This document shows positions 9,236 through 18,364 of a DNA stretch of 41,967 bases, one piece after another. The notes below the pieces were generated by a model, which ran no database searches, was not told the DNA's origin, and worked only from the letters and a program-made list of their open reading frames with translations. The stretch comes from an uncultured Chloroflexales bacterium (GTDB lineage Bacteria > Chloroflexota > Chloroflexia > Chloroflexales > Chloroflexaceae): assembly GCA_937925925.1 (NCBI GenBank), contig CALANA010000127.1:1-41967 (forward strand). Reading direction: 5' to 3'. Position numbers and translations under genes: made by a program. The first letter of the stretch is position 1, and each line of letters starts with the position of its first letter.

Positions 9236-9259
9236 AAAGCGCATACCGCCACAACCTGT

Positions 9260-10402
9260 TTATGTTCCCCACCCACGCGAGAAGGTCATTTCGTCGCCGG
9301 GTTCATGTGGCCGGATGCGGTAGATCCAGCGCACAATCTGATCGGCTGCCACAAACATAATAATCAAGGCCTGCACAATCTTGATCACATCGATCGACAA
9401 TTCGGCACGCACCTGCATCAGACGCGCCCCATTCAGTAACCCCCCCCATAAGAGGCCAGAGGCGATCATGGCGAGCGGGTTACTACGGGCCAGCAATGCC
9501 ACAGCAATACTGTCGAACCCTAATCCGGAGAAAAAATCGGTCTTGAGTGCCCGCTCAACACCCAACACCTCACCCGCACCAGCCAGGCCGGCCAGCATCC
9601 CACTCAAGGCCATCGCCAGTACCATCGTGCGTGGTACACGGATGCCGGCATAGCGTGCCGCCGCCGGATTTGCGCCAATGGTGCGCACTTCAAAGCCGAT
9701 CGTTGTATGATAGAGCAACCAGTAGACCAGGAACGTTAGCAGCCCGGCCATAAGAATACCCACATGTAAGTTTGTGTTAGGAATGTGCGGCAATACCGCG
9801 CTGGCGGCAATAAAGCGGGTACGCGACCCGCTGGCATCGAGCGGATCGCCCAGAATGTAGGGGGTGCGATTCTTGATCAGCCATTCAGTCATGCGCAGGG
9901 CAATATAGTTGAGCATAATCGTGTTAATGACTTCATGCGCCCCTGTGCGGGCCTTCAGATAGCCGGGTATCGCCCCCCAGACCATCCCGCCCACTGCCCC
10001 GGCGACAATCGCCAGTGGTACATGGATCACGGCTGGCCATCCCACCAGGCTCGTACCCACCACCACCGCCAGTAACGCCCCGGCATACAACTGTCCCTCA
10101 GCGCCAATATTAAACAACCCGGCCTTGAAACCAAGCGCCACTGCCAGACCAGTGATAATAAAGGGCGTTGAACGTACAAGGGTAGCAGCGATTGCGCCTG
10201 GCGAACCAAATGAACCTTGCCATAGCCCGATATAGGCCGCCATCCAATCTTTGCCGGTTAACCAGATAATCAGTGCCCCCAGCACCAGCGCGGTGAAGAC
10301 AGCCAGGACAGGTACCAAAAATGACAGTCCCAGGTACTTGATCAGCCGCCACGCCGGCAGCTTCCATCGTAGTTGTTCATGTTGTTGCGTTGTTTCGGTC
10401 AT
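9260..10402 (-). CDS. ABC importer permease, nucleoside/BMP type
   Basis: About 380 residues with eight to ten membrane helices in the BPD_transp_2 fold. The blocks GLAVALGFKAGLFNIGAEGQ, TGAHEVINTIMLNYIA and VRTIGANPAAARYAGI are typical of the larger permease (YufP/NupP-like) of nucleoside or BMP-lipoprotein importers. The ATG at 10402 lies five bases after the ATPase stop; a GTG at 10417 that overlaps the ATPase end is an alternative. The two genes are clearly one operon. The second permease that normally follows is absent; the next gene runs in the opposite direction. Confidence 0.88.
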   Translation of the reverse strand: MTETTQQHEQLRWKLPAWRLIKYLGLSFLVPVLAVFTALVLGALIIWLTGKDWMAAYIGLWQGSFGSPGAIAATLVRSTPFIITGLAVALGFKAGLFNIGAEGQLYAGALLAVVVGTSLVGWPAVIHVPLAIVAGAVGGMVWGAIPGYLKARTGAHEVINTIMLNYIALRMTEWLIKNRTPYILGDPLDASGSRTRFIAASAVLPHIPNTNLHVGILMAGLLTFLVYWLLYHTTIGFEVRTIGANPAAARYAGIRVPRTMVLAMALSGMLAGLAGAGEVLGVERALKTDFFSGLGFDSIAVALLARSNPLAMIASGLLWGGLLNGARLMQVRAELSIDVIKIVQALIIMFVAADQIVRWIYRIRPHEPGDEMTFSRGWGT

Positions 10403-10406
10403 AACC

Positions 10407-11936
10407 TCAGACACCACCTGCCATCAGCAACCCCAACTGCTCACGGTTGACGGTTGCCGCATCAAGCAGCGCTACAAATTTGCCCCGATACATCACTGCA
10501 ATCCGATCCGATAGAGCGATAATCTCATCCAGTTCGGCTGAGACCAGCAGCACTGCCATGCCTTCATCACGCTTCCTTACAATTTGCTGATGAATAAACT
10601 CGATCGATCCGACATCGATCCCACGTGTTGGCTGGGCGGCGATCAACACATTGATCGGTCGGCTAAACTCACGGGCCACAATGAATTTTTGCTGATTACC
10701 ACCACTCAAGGCATTGGCTGCGACATATATGTTGGGTGTGCGTACATCAAACTCGGCTACCAGCCGCTGCGTGTGGCCGAGTTTCGCCGGTTGATCTACC
10801 CGCACCCCCCGTGCAAACGGGGGCTGATAATACATTTCTAGCACGGCATTGTCTATCAGCGGATAGCTTGTCACCAACCCCTCGCGCTGGCGATCCTCGG
10901 GAATATGGGCCACCCCCAATTCGCTGATGCGCCGAGGCGTCGCCCCGGCTACTTCGTGCCCATTGACGGTGATGCTGCCCGCCACAGGTACCCGCAATCC
11001 GGTCAATGCCGCGACCAACTCGGTCTGTCCATTGCCCTGCACACCAGCAATGCCCAGAATCTCACCCGCACGTACCTGCAGGTCAACCCCATCAACCGCC
11101 ATACGCTGGCGATCATCCAGCACACATAGCCCGCGTGTTTCCAGGACAACCGCACCGGGTTGGGCAGGCTTTTTCTGCACCCGCAGCAATACTTCACGTC
11201 CGACCATCATCGCTGCCAACTGACTCTGGGTAGTCGCTGATGGTGTCGTTTCACCCACCACATGTCCCCCGCGTAGAACTATAATCCGATCGGCCACCGT
11301 TAAGACTTCGCCTAGCTTGTGGGTAATAAAGATAATCGACTTCTGCTGCCGGGTCAGTGAACGCATAATCTGAAACAACTCAGCGCTCTCCTGAGGAGTC
11401 AACACCGCCGTTGGTTCATCCAGGATCAAGATATCGGCATGGCGATAGAGTGCCTTGACTATTTCCACCCGCTGCTGGGTACCAACCGGCAAATTGGCGA
11501 CCAGCGCGTGCGGATCAACCACAAGACCATACTGACGCGAGATAGCTTGAATGTGTTTGACTGCCTGGGATATATCCAGAAAAAAACCAAGCCGCGTCAT
11601 CTCGGCGCCAAGCATCACGTTTTCAGCCACTGTCATCACTGGCACGAGTTGAAAGTGCTGGTGAACCATGCCAATTCCGAGTTTAATCGCCTCGTACGGA
11701 CTGGCGATACGTTGGGGAACACCACGCACCCATATCTCACCGGCATCCTGGTGGTAGAGGCCATAGAGGATATTCATAAGCGTTGATTTCCCTGCGCCAT
11801 TTTCGCCAAGCAGAGCCAGTATCTCGCCCTGGCGCAGGTGCAACGATACATCATCATTGGCCACAACGCCGGGAAAATGCTTGGTTATATGCTGCGCTTC
11901 AAGCACAATCGGGGTATCATCACTGATCATATCCAC
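10407..11936 (-). CDS. Double-domain ABC importer ATPase, nucleoside/BMP type
   Basis: A 509-residue protein with two fused nucleotide-binding domains, as in YufO/NupO, XylG and RbsA. The first domain has a full Walker A (GENGAGKST), a variant signature (LPVGTQQRVEIVKAL) and Walker B ILILDEPTAVLTP. The second has the degenerate Walker A GVQGNGQTEL usual for these proteins, the signature LSGGNQQK and AAQPTRGIDVGS in place of a standard Walker B. The GTG at 11936 has GGAG five bases upstream; the ATG two codons on is possible. It is the first gene of the permease operon. A BMP-type binding lipoprotein gene, usually adjacent, is not in the preceding kilobase. Confidence 0.92.
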   Translation of the reverse strand: MDMISDDTPIVLEAQHITKHFPGVVANDDVSLHLRQGEILALLGENGAGKSTLMNILYGLYHQDAGEIWVRGVPQRIASPYEAIKLGIGMVHQHFQLVPVMTVAENVMLGAEMTRLGFFLDISQAVKHIQAISRQYGLVVDPHALVANLPVGTQQRVEIVKALYRHADILILDEPTAVLTPQESAELFQIMRSLTRQQKSIIFITHKLGEVLTVADRIIVLRGGHVVGETTPSATTQSQLAAMMVGREVLLRVQKKPAQPGAVVLETRGLCVLDDRQRMAVDGVDLQVRAGEILGIAGVQGNGQTELVAALTGLRVPVAGSITVNGHEVAGATPRRISELGVAHIPEDRQREGLVTSYPLIDNAVLEMYYQPPFARGVRVDQPAKLGHTQRLVAEFDVRTPNIYVAANALSGGNQQKFIVAREFSRPINVLIAAQPTRGIDVGSIEFIHQQIVRKRDEGMAVLLVSAELDEIIALSDRIAVMYRGKFVALLDAATVNREQLGLLMAGGV

Positions 11937-11973
11937 TCATGCTCCATAAACCTCTCCGCCCACAAGATATAGC

Positions 11974-12086
11974 GTAACCGTTCAGGTGGATTGGTTTGGA
12001 GGGGCAATGCCCCTCCAGGAGGTTCCCGGGGTTTCGCGGGGGCCTGCGGCCCCCGCAACCCCCGCTGGCGAACGTTCCCCTGAACG
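11974..12086. repeat. Palindromic repeat family B
   Basis: It begins GTAACCGTTCAGG, contains two hairpins (GGAGGGGCAATGCCCCTCC and GCGGGGGCCTGCGGCCCCCG) and ends CCCCTGAACG, so the termini are inverted repeats. A near-identical copy lies at 29489-29606 and a truncated inverse copy at 1-73. Positions 12087-12385 carry no gene; only a short piece TTTCGCCTTCGGCAGAGCG near 12192 recalls the repeat at 39991-40196. Confidence 0.75.
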
Positions 12087-12385
12087 ATTCCAGATAGATC
12101 CACTGGCAAGATACCGGCACATGATTGTGAACTATAATGTAAACGAGGTACAAGGTGGCCTTGTTGTTTCGTCTGGTCATAACCAGCATCATGGGTTTCG
12201 CCTTCGGCAGAGCGATCGGTTCCTTTTCCTACAAAATGGTTACATTTGGAGAACATTTCACGAAAAAACAGTCTATTCCACACCACCGTAGGTCAAAAAC
12301 ACGGTTGGTTCAAGTGACTCCGTATCTGGTGTGATTTAACAACTCCTAAACGTTCAATATTGTAACAAACCTGACAACGTTACGC

Positions 12386-12698
12386 GAATCTATTCCGCTC
12401 ATGAGCGGAATATGCAAAACTGAGGCATAACATCATCTTGTTAGCGCGTATACGGTCTCGGTCACCTGAACGAGTGCTGGATGTGCAGGGGTGCGGAACG
12501 TACTCCCGGCACTACGAGGGTAGGACGCCCGCGCTCTCAGACGCCCTGAATCTATTCCGCTCATGAGCGGAATATGCTAAACTGAGAGGTAACATGTTGT
12601 TAGCGCGCATACGGTCTCGGTCACCTGAACGAGTGCTGGATGTGCAGGCGTGCGGAACGTACTCCTGGCACTACGACGCCCACGCTCCCAGACGCCCT
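12386..12698. repeat. Tandem repeat of 162 and 151 bases with a perfect 22-base palindrome
   Basis: Copy 1 (12386-12547) and copy 2 (12548-12698) abut. Each opens with the same perfect palindrome (12391-12412 and 12553-12574; half-site TATTCCGCTCA) followed by TTAGCGCG(T/C)ATACGGTCTCGG and TGCTGGATGTGCAGG. Each ends in a piece of the GAGCGCGGGCGTCC family. They differ by small indels. No convincing protein is encoded. Confidence 0.85.
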
Positions 12699-12841
12699 GG
12701 CTCCCAGGTGAACCCACCGCTTATTCGCGCTAGAAATATGTTCTATGCACCCTACATGACATACAAAACTCTAACAGCCTGTACTCCTGCCATCAACGAC
12801 AAGCATATGCGCTACTGTCATATATTATGAGTATGACACAA

Positions 12842-12963
12842 CTAGTGGTCAGCCACATTGAAAATGCGGAGTATGGAGGAACGACATTGGTCGTTCCTCC
12901 GGCGTCAGCAACGACGAACATCGTTACAATATATCCTGCAACATCACGGTGGTCAATCACTAG
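12842..12963. mobile_element. MITE-like element with CTAG ends, copy 1
   Basis: A 122-base element bounded by CTAG on both sides. The ends TGGTCAGCCAC and the complement of GTGGTCAATCA form imperfect inverted repeats, and an inner hairpin GGAGGAACGA/TCGTTCCTCC is present. A second copy lies at 30624-30751. The flanking CTAG could be a 4-base target duplication of the kind made by IS5-type transposases; that is inference. Between 12699-12841 and 12964-13040 there is no gene. Confidence 0.6.
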
Positions 12964-13040
12964 CCCGATCTGGCAATTACCCCATCAAGATTTGAGTGCA
13001 TGGAGTAGCAGTTCCAGCATGCTCAACAAAGGAGCCAGTT

Positions 13041-14039
13041 ATGCCTGAATTACGACAGAATCTTGCGACCAGAGAGTGGGTTATTATTGCCAGTGAGCGT
13101 GCGCGGCGTCCAAATGCTTTCTCAGCATCTGAGCAACGCCTCCTCACAGAGGAACATAATAGTTACGAGCCTGATTGCCCCTTTTGTGTAGGGAATGAAG
13201 AACTTGATCTAGAGGTGGAACGCTTCCCAGCCAATGGTGCGTGGCAAACGCGAGTCGTGCAGAATAAGTACCCGGCCCTGGCAAAAGAAGGTGCATTAAC
13301 GCGAGTCTTTAATGGTGTCCAGCGCCGTATTGCTGGCGTGGGCTACCATGAGGTCGTGATCGAACATCCGCGCCACAACACGACCCTGGCCCTGATGACG
13401 CCCGATGAAGTGCAGATCGTGCTGAAGACCTTTCAACGCCGAGGCATTGAAATCAGCAAAGATCACCGGATTGAACACATTATTTACTTCAAGAACCATG
13501 GTGCAACAGCGGGAGCATCACTTCTGCATCCGCATAGCCAGATTATTGGCCTGCCGGTGGTTCCCAGTAGCATTCGCCGCCGTATTGATGAAGCCCGCCG
13601 CTATTTTGATGATACCGGGCAGTGTGTTTTTTGCAGCATGCTTGAGGACGAACTGGCACAGAACGAGCGAATTGTGGCCATGAATGAACACTTTGCCGCT
13701 TTTGTATTATATGCCGCCCTTTCACCCTTTCATATCTGGATTTTGCCCCGACGGCACAGTGCCAGTTTTTTACAGGCACAACCGGATGAACTCGCTGGTC
13801 TCGCCAGTGTTTTACGCGATGTAGTACGTAAATTTTATTTTGGATTACGTGATCCCGATTACAATTTAATCATTCGTTCGGGGCCAGTGAAAGAGCCAGG
13901 CAGTGTATACTTTCACTGGTATGTTTCACTGATACCGCGTGTCAATCGCGCTGCCGGGTTTGAGTTAGGGAGTGGCATGTATATTAACCCGGCCCTACCC
14001 GAAGCCAGCGCAGATTTCCTCCGATCTATCGAAATATAA
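13041..14039 (+). CDS. galT: Galactose-1-phosphate uridylyltransferase (GalT family)
   Basis: A 332-residue member of the HIT superfamily. Zinc-binding CPFC lies at 46-49 and the catalytic HPHSQ at 163-167 (nucleophile expected at His165), preceded by the conserved KNHGATAGASL. A second CVFC motif lies near 204. The C-terminal half repeats the HIT-like fold. The start at 13041 follows AAAGGAG; an upstream in-frame codon at 12996 gives unlike sequence. No galK or galE is next to it, so it may serve nucleotide-sugar supply for glycans, or act as the related ADP-glucose-type phosphorylase; the galT assignment is by family. Confidence 0.88.
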   Translation: MPELRQNLATREWVIIASERARRPNAFSASEQRLLTEEHNSYEPDCPFCVGNEELDLEVERFPANGAWQTRVVQNKYPALAKEGALTRVFNGVQRRIAGVGYHEVVIEHPRHNTTLALMTPDEVQIVLKTFQRRGIEISKDHRIEHIIYFKNHGATAGASLLHPHSQIIGLPVVPSSIRRRIDEARRYFDDTGQCVFCSMLEDELAQNERIVAMNEHFAAFVLYAALSPFHIWILPRRHSASFLQAQPDELAGLASVLRDVVRKFYFGLRDPDYNLIIRSGPVKEPGSVYFHWYVSLIPRVNRAAGFELGSGMYINPALPEASADFLRSIEI

Positions 14040-14112
14040 GTGACCAGACGACAGCGCCACAGAACGATCAAGGTATCACATCCATATGCACGATCATGGC
14101 AAGCTAAATGGT

Positions 14113-14232
14113 ACCTAACACTTCAACGAGACTGCCCCTGGAAAAAAATTCTGAGGGGCGAAGCTCCTCCGATCCGGTGCGGGGGCCTTGCGGCCTCCGC
14201 ACTCCCGCCGAGACGAAGTCTGGTTGCAGTAC
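14113..14232. repeat. Palindromic repeat family E, short copy
   Basis: A 120-base element whose ends are inverted: CTTCAACGAGACTGCCCCTGG at the left, and CGAGACGAAGTCTGGTTGCAG at the right. The core GTGCGGGGGCCTTGCGGCC forms a hairpin. The longer relative is at 19644-19922. The remainder of 14040-14435 shows no gene and no toxin remnant. Confidence 0.55.
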
Positions 14233-14435
14233 TAATATAGACGAAATTCGCCCACATACCCGGCAGCAATGCTGCCTGACAACCCAAAGGACACATAACA
14301 TAGATCCAGCAGATTCATGCCGCTGGAGGATTGATGTTCATCGTCACATTCAGCAGTATTGAAACACAACCCTCCAGGTCTGCGTCCGCATCGCACGTAA
14401 ACGAGCCAGCAACCACTTATTATGCGGACAGATGG

Positions 14436-14735
14436 CTAACTGGCAACTTCTACCGCATCTTCCTCGCGCACCTTATCCAGCGGATTATTCTGGAACACGC
14501 CTTCCATTCCTTCAATCGTATGCCCGGCTAGATAGCGCTCCGCATTCTCTCTGAGCAGAGTGAAAAGTTCCACATCCAGGATAACACCCGTTGGATATCC
14601 TTTTTGCGTAACGACAATCGGTTGCTGGTAGGCATTGGATCGCTTGATCAACGCTGCCAGCGATGACGCCGCTTTCGTAATTGGTACCACACCACCCGTC
14701 AGATCAACCTCACCGATCAACTTCTTTGTACTCAT
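14436..14735 (-). CDS. Phd/YefM-type antitoxin, apparently without toxin
   Basis: The 99-residue protein has the N-terminal Phd/YefM DNA-binding fold: a short strand, then ITKAASSLAALIKRS and QQPIVVTQKGYPTGVILDVELFTLL, which match the family closely. The acidic C-terminal tail (from about 66) would be the toxin-neutralising part. A strong ribosome site GGAGGG precedes the ATG. Family members usually sit just before a RelE/ParE or Doc/PIN toxin gene in an overlapping pair. Downstream here (14435 back to 14040) there is only repeat DNA, so it is solitary. It may be a remnant, or act on a toxin elsewhere. Confidence 0.82.
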   Translation of the reverse strand: MSTKKLIGEVDLTGGVVPITKAASSLAALIKRSNAYQQPIVVTQKGYPTGVILDVELFTLLRENAERYLAGHTIEGMEGVFQNNPLDKVREEDAVEVAS

Positions 14736-15394
14736 TGCTTACCCTCCTGCATTGTTGGACTCAATTGGTCAGCTATCATCAATTATCCCGTGATACATAC
14801 AAGTGACACAACTGACGAACATTCCCTTCCAAATAACGACCCTGGACTGCCACAAACTTTTCTAGAATGGTCTGTATTTCGAGGTATACCTTCTAGAAAA
14901 TAGTGTAATCCTCTGCTATCATACCATAGAATTATCGTAGTGTACAGGCGATAAATGACTAAAAAGATCGCATGTAGAAGAATCTTATTCCTGTTAACTT
15001 TTCAGCCAATCACTGTACCTACGTTGGTTCCATTCCTCATAGATCGGACAGCCCGTATTAGGGAAATCCCTAAGTGAGTGCTATTGTAACACAACGTGAA
15101 CTTCAGATCAATTAGCAGTCCAAAAGCTCTGCCGGAATCTATAAAATGCTATTCTGTTTTCTAAAAACACGACCACTCTGTTAGCAATGTTCGATAGCAT
15201 CTAGCGCTTGCCAGTTCACTTCGCTTCTTTTCTCTCTACGTTCTCTGTATCGTTTTAACTTTCTGGTTTGTAGCGCATTCCTTAACCAGACTTACCCCCC
15301 TATACTACCAGAGGGCATGCTTCTCCTACGACCAGACAGCACTATGCTACAATAGTATCTCTCGCGTATCTGCTTTCAGAGGCACCTGATCCTG
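14736..15394. other. AT-rich gene-free stretch with paired palindromes
   Basis: No coding region is credible in these 659 bases, which are clearly AT-richer than the surroundings. Two copies of the palindrome TTCTAGAA (14860-14867 and 14891-14898) extend to a perfect 10-base inverted pair, 14858-14867 and 14891-14900. A small palindrome TTAGGGAAATCCCTAA lies at 15058-15073. An extended -10 box TGCTACAAT at 15345-15353 probably serves the next gene. Confidence 0.5.
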
Positions 15395-18058
15395 ATGATG
15401 ACTTTTTTTGAACGCCTTCCTATTCGGCGCACAAAACTTGCCCATTTGCTTACCATTATCAGCTCCTGGAGTGACAAAATCAGCATAGCTGCATTACTGC
15501 TGCTCATTGCTGGTTATTTGCTCTACTTCATTACCCACATCTGGCATATGCTGACCTATCCCTATCCACTTGACTATGGAGAGGGGCCATTGCTGGCCCA
15601 GATCCATCGCTTGCGCTTGGCTGCACCGCTATGGCACCTCTATGGCGATCCAACATTGCCCCCGTACGCGATAATCAACTATCCACCGTTCGCTATGCTC
15701 CTTACTACCATTTTTAGCCAGATTATAGGCAACGTGCTGCTGGCCGGTCGTATCATATCCCTGCTCGCAACGTCGGGTTGTGTTGTGGCTCTAGCATGGT
15801 TGACAGCCCCCGTCCAGCCAGCAGCAAGAACGCTGCACACCCATCGATCGATCTGGCTGGTACGCAGTATACCGTTGCTCTTTCTCACCATTCCGATTGT
15901 GTGCGAATGGGCAGTTTTGCTGCGGGTTGATATGCTCGGCGTCTGTCTGGGGCTGTGGGGACTGGTGGCACTACGCCGCGCCGTTGCTTCACCCTTACCC
16001 CCTACACTGGCACCGGATCGGTATCAATATCGAGCATGGGCTACGCTGGCGGGGATATTGTTTGCGCTCACCCTGTGGACCAAACCATCGCTCATTGCCG
16101 CACCAGCCGCTGGTTGTAGCTGGCTGCTCCTGGCCGCCACGATTGGCAATCGCTGGCCGCTGATCTTCCCCGCCCCAGCCAGTCGCTATCGCCAGGTAGC
16201 GGCTGTGATGCTGACGGTGCTGACGATTGCGCTTATCGTGCCCGCTGGTCTGCTAGAATGGGCCAGCGCAGGCTGGTTCCGGTTTCATGTGATCACTGCC
16301 AACGCCAACCGCTGGGAAGCAGAACTGGCCTGGCAATTCTGGATTGAGCAGCTACGGCTACGCTGGGCGCTGGCGCTGGCGGCATTGCTGGGCGTTATTC
16401 GGTTGGGTAAGCATCCCGTACTACGTGGGCAACCAGCGCTGGCTCACCTGCTGCTGCCCGCTGGCTATACCCTGGGTGGCATCATAACCGCCATTGGCGT
16501 TGGCAAAGTGGGGGCGTATAGCAACTATTTTCTGGAATGGTATGCGGGTCTGATCTGGCTCATCGGCGTAGCTGCCAGCGTGCAAACTGTAGCACCTGTG
16601 CATAGCCACTGGTCACGATGGTCTGGCAGCATACGTCGGCTGACAGATTGGCAGTGCATGTTACCACTCCTATTGCTGATCAGTCTGCTGTACTATGCAC
16701 CTCGCTGGAGTACAACCAGCCTGCATCCAGCGGGACTAATGACCGCTGCTCCACCCCGGCTGGCGATCGGGCGTTATCACCTGGGACATGATCTCCAACG
16801 AGAACGGGTCGTGCTGGCGGCACAGGCCCGGGTGCAGACGGCGCTGATTGCTGAGATACGCGCCGCTGGCAACGTCATTTTTACCGATATTCCCGGTATT
16901 GCAGCTCAGGCTGGTGTGATACCGCGTCATCAGGCATTTGAGCAGCGGCAACTCTATGATCAAGGCCAGTGGGATCAGCAGTCAGTACTGCTCGAACTCG
17001 CCAATGGCATGCTCCCGCTGGCCGTGATTGACTATCTCGGCAACTGGTTGACGCCAGAGATGATTGAGATTTTGCAGCGACGCTACGCCCAGGATGGCTC
17101 ATACGGCACGTTTGACCTCTATCGGCCGGTTGATCCGGGCCGGCGGCAGCCAATCCAACTCGCCTTCGATCCGCATCTACACCTGACGGCCTACCATCTG
17201 ACAGCGCCAACTCGCACTACGCCTGACCGCCTTGAGTCTGGGGAATTGCTGGTGGTTACGCTCGAGTGGCAACACATCCCTGACTCCAGGTGGTCAAATA
17301 CTGTGACGCCGACCGTGATACTCCAACTGGTAGACCGCACCGGTCGGGTTGCAGTTGAAACTGAACGCCCGCTGCTCTACGGTATACTGCCACTCGCCTC
17401 CTGGCCGACTGCGACGCCCATCCAGCATATGCACCCGTTGCGACTACCAGCCGACCTGCCGCCACGAGCCTACAGGCTGACACTGACGCTGCGTGACGCA
17501 GAGCAAGCGGTAGCACCACCCCAGACTATTGCCCACCTGACGGTACAGGCTCCACGGGGCCGTACTTTTGCGGCAACCGGCTATTTTGTGCCTGCACCAA
17601 TTCTACGCACCTGGAGCAACCTGGGCGGCATACCACGGGCCGGCTATCCGCTGACACCGGCCGTTCCTTTCGCCTGGGGTAGCCTGCAATGCTTCGAGCG
17701 CATCTGCCTGGAATACCGTAACGGGCAGATAACGCAACGACCGCTCGGTACGCGCCAATATCTAGCAGAGACGGCGCATAGTACGACCTGCCTGAGCGAT
17801 GCGCAACACACGGTGGATGCGGCACAGCGCTCATCAGCAAGGATATGCCCGGCATTTCAAGCCACGTGGCAGGCCTATGGTGCGCTTGATCATTTCGGGC
17901 CAGCTATCAGTGGCGAAATTGTGCGCGATGAAGCTATTGTGCAATGGACGCACTATGCGCGTTTCGAGCTATGGCCGCCTGACCGTGATGTATACCTGGG
18001 TCGTCTAGGGGCGGAGACGTTGCAACTGCAACCTGGCATGCGTTATCGTTGGCCGTGA
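15395..18058 (+). CDS. GT-C-like multi-spanning membrane protein with Chloroflexota C-terminal repeats
   Basis: An 887-residue protein. About ten to twelve membrane helices fill residues 30-450. DYGEG at Asp60, in the first outer loop, resembles the acidic motif of GT-C (GT39/GT87-like) lipid-linked sugar transferases. Residues 450-650 form a soluble region, including a beta-rich part. The last 170 residues hold two degenerate copies of a repeat (GYPL.PA..FAWGSLQCFER.CLEY near 750, and HFGPAISGEI..WTHYARFE near 835) that I associate with secreted Chloroflexota proteins. An AGAGG site and the box TGCTACAAT precede it. Function is inferred as sugar transfer to an exported polymer or protein; the acceptor is unknown. 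Confidence 0.7.
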   Translation: MMTFFERLPIRRTKLAHLLTIISSWSDKISIAALLLLIAGYLLYFITHIWHMLTYPYPLDYGEGPLLAQIHRLRLAAPLWHLYGDPTLPPYAIINYPPFAMLLTTIFSQIIGNVLLAGRIISLLATSGCVVALAWLTAPVQPAARTLHTHRSIWLVRSIPLLFLTIPIVCEWAVLLRVDMLGVCLGLWGLVALRRAVASPLPPTLAPDRYQYRAWATLAGILFALTLWTKPSLIAAPAAGCSWLLLAATIGNRWPLIFPAPASRYRQVAAVMLTVLTIALIVPAGLLEWASAGWFRFHVITANANRWEAELAWQFWIEQLRLRWALALAALLGVIRLGKHPVLRGQPALAHLLLPAGYTLGGIITAIGVGKVGAYSNYFLEWYAGLIWLIGVAASVQTVAPVHSHWSRWSGSIRRLTDWQCMLPLLLLISLLYYAPRWSTTSLHPAGLMTAAPPRLAIGRYHLGHDLQRERVVLAAQARVQTALIAEIRAAGNVIFTDIPGIAAQAGVIPRHQAFEQRQLYDQGQWDQQSVLLELANGMLPLAVIDYLGNWLTPEMIEILQRRYAQDGSYGTFDLYRPVDPGRRQPIQLAFDPHLHLTAYHLTAPTRTTPDRLESGELLVVTLEWQHIPDSRWSNTVTPTVILQLVDRTGRVAVETERPLLYGILPLASWPTATPIQHMHPLRLPADLPPRAYRLTLTLRDAEQAVAPPQTIAHLTVQAPRGRTFAATGYFVPAPILRTWSNLGGIPRAGYPLTPAVPFAWGSLQCFERICLEYRNGQITQRPLGTRQYLAETAHSTTCLSDAQHTVDAAQRSSARICPAFQATWQAYGALDHFGPAISGEIVRDEAIVQWTHYARFELWPPDRDVYLGRLGAETLQLQPGMRYRWP

Positions 18059-18364
18059 TAGCCAATGGCACAGAATGTGCAGATATGCTACTATAAACTC
18101 AGGGCGTGCGCAGTGGTCTGGTCACCTCGCCTTTTCGCCGCTGCCGCAGGCGAAAAAGCTTGTCCCGTTCGACTGCGCTCAGGGCAAGCTCTGAGCGTGG
18201 TCGAAGGAACGTTGGGTTCACACGACTGCGTAAGTCCTGTTGGTATAATGTGAGAGACTACTGTGAGACGATCCGACTTTCAACGCATTGACCTTCGCTT
18301 GCACTTTCGCAGTTGGTATAATGTGAGACTACTGTGAGACGATCCGATATAAGGGAGAAGCACC
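18059..18364. repeat. Repeat cluster and duplicated promoter region
   Basis: 18127-18207 combines a TTTCGCCGCTGCCGCAGGCGAAAA hairpin with the palindrome family TTCGACTGCGCTCAGGGC / GCTCTGAGCGTGGTCGAA. Immediately after, a segment starting GTTGGTATAATGTGAGA and ending GAGACGATCCGA occurs twice (18239-18276 and 18312-18346), each with an extended -10 box TGGTATAAT (TATAAT at 18244-18249 and 18317-18322). Confidence 0.7.

Noticed and set aside
12594..12830. A 78-codon open frame in the repeat region
   Set aside because: Most of it is one unit of the tandem repeat; the other unit does not keep the frame.
14040..14435. A toxin gene paired with the Phd/YefM antitoxin
   Set aside because: Downstream minus-strand frames are short, lie in a repeat and do not look like RelE, ParE, Doc or PIN proteins.
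18065..18291. Short frames containing RLRSGQALSVVEG
   Set aside because: This peptide is the translation of the TTCGACTGCGCTC palindrome, a common false gene call.
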